DNA of 9,439 nt from NCBI GenBank assembly GCA_019634245.1, contig JAHQVR010000053.1, forward strand, positions 1 to 9,439, read 5' to 3'. Origin of the DNA: Gammaproteobacteria bacterium (GTDB lineage: Bacteria > Pseudomonadota > Gammaproteobacteria > Granulosicoccales > Granulosicoccaceae). The translations under genes and the position numbers were made by a program. This document shows, one piece after another, positions 7,067 to 9,439 of the stretch; position 1 is the first letter of the stretch, and every line of letters starts with the position of its first letter. A model generated the notes under the pieces. The model was not told the origin of the DNA. It was given only the letters and a program-made list of their open reading frames with translations, and ran no database searches.

Positions 7067-8671
7067 GTGATTTCCGCTGCTAACGTTACCATCCAGTTTG
7101 GCTCTAAGCCATTGTTCGAGAATATCTCTGTCAAATTTGGCGACGGAAATCGTTACGGCCTGATAGGCGCAAACGGCTGTGGTAAATCCACCTTCATGAA
7201 TATTCTGTCCGGTGAAATCGAGCCAACCGCGGGCAATGTGTCTGTAACACCTAATGAGCGTATCGGCAAACTCAGCCAGGATCAGTTTGCCTTTGAAGAG
7301 TATTCCGTTATTGACACCGTCATCATGGGGCACGCCGAGCTTTGGAAGGTCAAGCAAGAACGAGATCGTCTATATGCCTTACCCGAAATGACTGAAGATG
7401 AGGGTATGCGAGTTGCTGAGCTTGAAATCGAGTTTGCGGAAATGGATGGCTATACAGCGGAGAGCCGAGCAGGTGAATTTTTAAGCGGTGCAGGTATTGA
7501 TGTAGCACTGCACTTTGGTCCAATGAGTGAAGTCGCCCCCGGTTGGAAGTTGCGAGTGCTGTTAGCACAAGCGTTGTTCGCCTCGCCGGATATATTGTTA
7601 TTAGATGAGCCGACCAACAATCTGGATATCAACGCTATCCGTTGGTTGGAAGGTGTATTGAGTCACGTTAAGAGCACTATCATTATTATTTCGCACGATC
7701 GTCATTTTTTAAATACAGTCTGTACCCATATGGCTGATATTGATTACGGTGAGTTACGAGTTTATCCAGGTAACTATGACGATTTTATGATTGCGTCAAC
7801 AGCTGCGCGAGAACTGCTGCAAAACGAGAATTCCAAAAAGAAAGCACAAATAGCAGATCTGCAACAATTCGTTAGTCGCTTCTCGGCAAATGCATCCAAA
7901 GCCAAACAGGCAACATCTCGAGCCAAGCAGATAGAAAAGATCGAATTGGCAGATATAAAGCGTTCTAGTCGTATCAGCCCGTATATACGCTTTACGCAAG
8001 AGAAAAAACTGTTTCGACAGGCACTGACGTTTGAGAATATTTCAAAAGGTTTCGACGAAGGGCCGCTGTTCGAAAACGGTAACCTCATGCTGGAGGCGGG
8101 CGCAAGGCTTGCAATTATTGGCGAAAACGGCGTGGGTAAGAGTACTTTGCTGCGCTGCTTATTAGATGAGATCCAGGTTGATAAGGGCGAAATCCAGTGG
8201 TCTGAAAATGTCAGTGTAGGGTATTGTCCACAAGATAATATCAGTGAATTTAACAGTGACATCACGTTGTTTGATTGGATGAGCCAATGGCGCAAATCAT
8301 CGCATAACGATCAAATCGTTAGAGCAACCCTGGGACAATTGTTGTTCTCTTCAGATGATTTCGAAAAACCCGTTAAGGTATGCTCAGGTGGTGAAAAAAA
8401 TCGCCTGTTGTTTGGAAAATCAATGATGTCATCACCGAATGTTTTGATTTTGGATGAGCCGACCAACCATATGGATATGGAAGCGATTGAGGCGCTTAAT
8501 CTTGCGTTAACCCACTATGAGGGAACGATCATATTTGTCAGTCACGATCGTGAATTCGTCTCCTCGTTGGCGACACAACTTATAGAGATCAAAGACAAAA
8601 AGCTGCATAACTTTGCAGGTACCTACGACGAGTACTTGGCTAGCCAGAACATTGTTAGGCGGGCAGGTTAA
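7067..8671 (+). CDS. ybiT: ABC-F family ATPase, YbiT type
   Basis: This 534-residue soluble ABC-F protein is a ribosome-associated ATPase of the YbiT branch; the family acts at the ribosomal E site during translation and has no membrane domain. It has two ABC domains. The first has Walker [10 protein letters not shown] (34-42), the YbiT-specific degenerate signature APGWKLR (157-163, replacing LSGG), Walker B plus DEPTNNLD (180-187) and switch H210. The second has Walker [10 protein letters not shown] (352-360), signature CSGGEKNR (439-446), DEPTNHMD (463-470) and switch H493. Between them lies the lysine/arginine-rich linker around residues 250-290 ([20 protein letters not shown]), which contacts the ribosome in ABC-F proteins. 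The sequence tracks E. coli YbiT nearly end to end, including the N-terminus, which supports the GTG start; GTGAG lies about nine bases upstream. It is likely monocistronic from its own promoter and convergent with the next gene. Confidence 0.97.
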   Translation: MISAANVTIQFGSKPLFENISVKFGDGNRYGLIGANGCGKSTFMNILSGEIEPTAGNVSVTPNERIGKLSQDQFAFEEYSVIDTVIMGHAELWKVKQERDRLYALPEMTEDEGMRVAELEIEFAEMDGYTAESRAGEFLSGAGIDVALHFGPMSEVAPGWKLRVLLAQALFASPDILLLDEPTNNLDINAIRWLEGVLSHVKSTIIIISHDRHFLNTVCTHMADIDYGELRVYPGNYDDFMIASTAARELLQNENSKKKAQIADLQQFVSRFSANASKAKQATSRAKQIEKIELADIKRSSRISPYIRFTQEKKLFRQALTFENISKGFDEGPLFENGNLMLEAGARLAIIGENGVGKSTLLRCLLDEIQVDKGEIQWSENVSVGYCPQDNISEFNSDITLFDWMSQWRKSSHNDQIVRATLGQLLFSSDDFEKPVKVCSGGEKNRLLFGKSMMSSPNVLILDEPTNHMDMEAIEALNLALTHYEGTIIFVSHDREFVSSLATQLIEIKDKKLHNFAGTYDEYLASQNIVRRAG

Positions 8672-8733
8672 AAAGATAGCGGCTAACGATTATATCGTCA
8701 GACGGTTGAAGCGCTGGCAACGTAACGAATCCA

Positions 8734-9439
8734 TTAAGTACTGTTAAGGTTTTCTGGCGCGTCTTTGACGTAAACCTGTACTGTCTGCACAGCGTTGTTA
8801 CCAAACCCCGCAGCATCCCAAACAGGCTCTACCGGTTGTACGTTACCTAAGCTGTCAGTTGCCCTGCATGTCAAGTTATATTCGCCAGGTTTTGCGTCCC
8901 ATATAATCGTCCACTTAACCCAGGCATATCGGCCTACTGGTTTAGACAATGTCGCTTCTTGCCAATCAGTACCGTCGCTAAACTCCACTTTGGCTATGGC
9001 GGTTCCGTTGCCAGACCATGCACGACCGACGATAGTTACTGAGCCAGACGACACATAACGCGAGCGAGATATCCAATCGGGTATGCCTGGTGGTGTCATT
9101 AAGCTTTTAACCCGGATGGCTGTAACCGGTACGCCCTCATCGTCTTTGTGCTGTCGATATCGGTAAGTCTGTACTTGTTGAAAGCCTTGGTACGGTTGCT
9201 CTAACGCTTGAATTTTACTCAGCCATTTAACTGATGCCATTCCATACCAACCTGGCACTATGAGTCTCAGTGGTGCTCCATGCTGGGGAAGTAGCGGTTG
9301 GCCATTCATGCTATGTACGAGCAGGACGTCGAGCTCATCCAATTGCTCTAGGGTCAGACTTCGGCCAAAGGCGTGCTGAACACCTTTATCGAAGCCACGG
9401 TCTGCGCCTATAAACGCTAACTCGACTGTACCGTGTTTA
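8734..9439 (-). CDS. Sulfite oxidase family molybdopterin oxidoreductase, C-terminal part (5' end beyond the window)
   Basis: The reading frame stays open to the right edge (codons from 9438 down), giving 234 residues plus a stop; the N-terminus, the Moco-ligand cysteine and any signal peptide lie outside. The TTG at 9342 is only an internal leucine codon. Seen from the edge: FIGADRG (9-15), then MNGQPLLPQHGAPLRLIVPG and WYG with SVKWL, the conserved Moco-domain segment of sulfite oxidases. After that comes an Ig-like Mo-co dimerisation domain (about residues 110-230; WVKWTIIWDAKPGEYNLTCRATDSLGN). Bacterial relatives such as SorA oxidise sulfite to sulfate, usually in the periplasm, passing electrons to a cytochrome c. 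No C-terminal heme domain is present. Sulfite is the family substrate, but methionine-sulfoxide or other relatives cannot be wholly excluded. It converges on ybiT with 62 bases between stop codons. Confidence 0.92.
   Translation of the reverse strand, partial: KHGTVELAFIGADRGFDKGVQHAFGRSLTLEQLDELDVLLVHSMNGQPLLPQHGAPLRLIVPGWYGMASVKWLSKIQALEQPYQGFQQVQTYRYRQHKDDEGVPVTAIRVKSLMTPPGIPDWISRSRYVSSGSVTIVGRAWSGNGTAIAKVEFSDGTDWQEATLSKPVGRYAWVKWTIIWDAKPGEYNLTCRATDSLGNVQPVEPVWDAAGFGNNAVQTVQVYVKDAPENLNST

Noticed and set aside
7774..8295. Long minus-strand open frame (173 codons) inside ybiT
   Set aside because: The plus-strand ybiT frame is conserved with YbiT throughout this interval, and the antisense product has no recognisable domain; it is a coding shadow.
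8686..8698. Inverted repeat ACGAT-TAT-ATCGT between the convergent ybiT and sulfite oxidase genes, as a shared terminator
   Set aside because: The stem is only five AT-rich base pairs and no T tract follows directly on the plus strand. On the minus strand the nearest T run is over ten bases away. It also contains a chance TATAAT on the minus strand without a -35.
8795..9058. Plus-strand open frame opposite the sulfite oxidase gene
   Set aside because: It lies entirely antisense to well-conserved sulfite oxidase codons, lacks a ribosome site and resembles no family I know.

Overview
The window carries eight protein-coding genes: seven on the plus strand and one partial gene on the minus strand running off the right edge. 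Gene density is high, base composition looks intermediate, and no phage, insertion-sequence, CRISPR, tRNA or rRNA signal was seen. A close YbiT-type ABC-F protein and a TRAP transporter beside uronate catabolism genes suggest a heterotrophic, probably aquatic or marine, proteobacterium, most likely a gammaproteobacterium. That placement is an inference from protein resemblance, not from a search.

Layout. (1) 22-900: a choline/ethanolamine-kinase-like phosphotransferase with a TTG start. (2) 901-1089: an intergenic stretch with a small inverted repeat and a good sigma70-type promoter candidate. (3) 1090-3902: uxaC (uronate isomerase) and a uxuB-like mannonate oxidoreductase (fructuronate reductase), overlapping by ATGA. 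(4) 4016-6869: a complete tripartite TRAP transporter, dctP-dctQ-dctM, with a perfect intrinsic-terminator hairpin embedded in the first codons of dctQ. (5) 6870-7066: an intergenic stretch with a terminator-like hairpin whose loop contains an extended -10 promoter. (6) 7067-8671: ybiT, an ABC-F translation-associated ATPase. (7) 8734-9439, minus strand: the C-terminal part of a sulfite oxidase family molybdoenzyme, convergent with ybiT.

How the genes work together. The TRAP transporter probably imports a hexuronate (glucuronate or galacturonate), UxaC converts it to the keto-uronate, and the UxuB-like enzyme reduces that to mannonate (or altronate). The next steps (mannonate dehydratase UxuA, KDG kinase, KDPG aldolase) and a regulator are not in the window. 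The binding protein probably has its own promoter. The terminator between it and the membrane subunits would give much more binding protein than permease. The kinase, YbiT and sulfite oxidase look functionally unrelated to the uronate module.

No evidently new biological system was found. The most interesting signals are the two regulatory hairpins: one doubling as dctQ coding sequence, the other enclosing a promoter.
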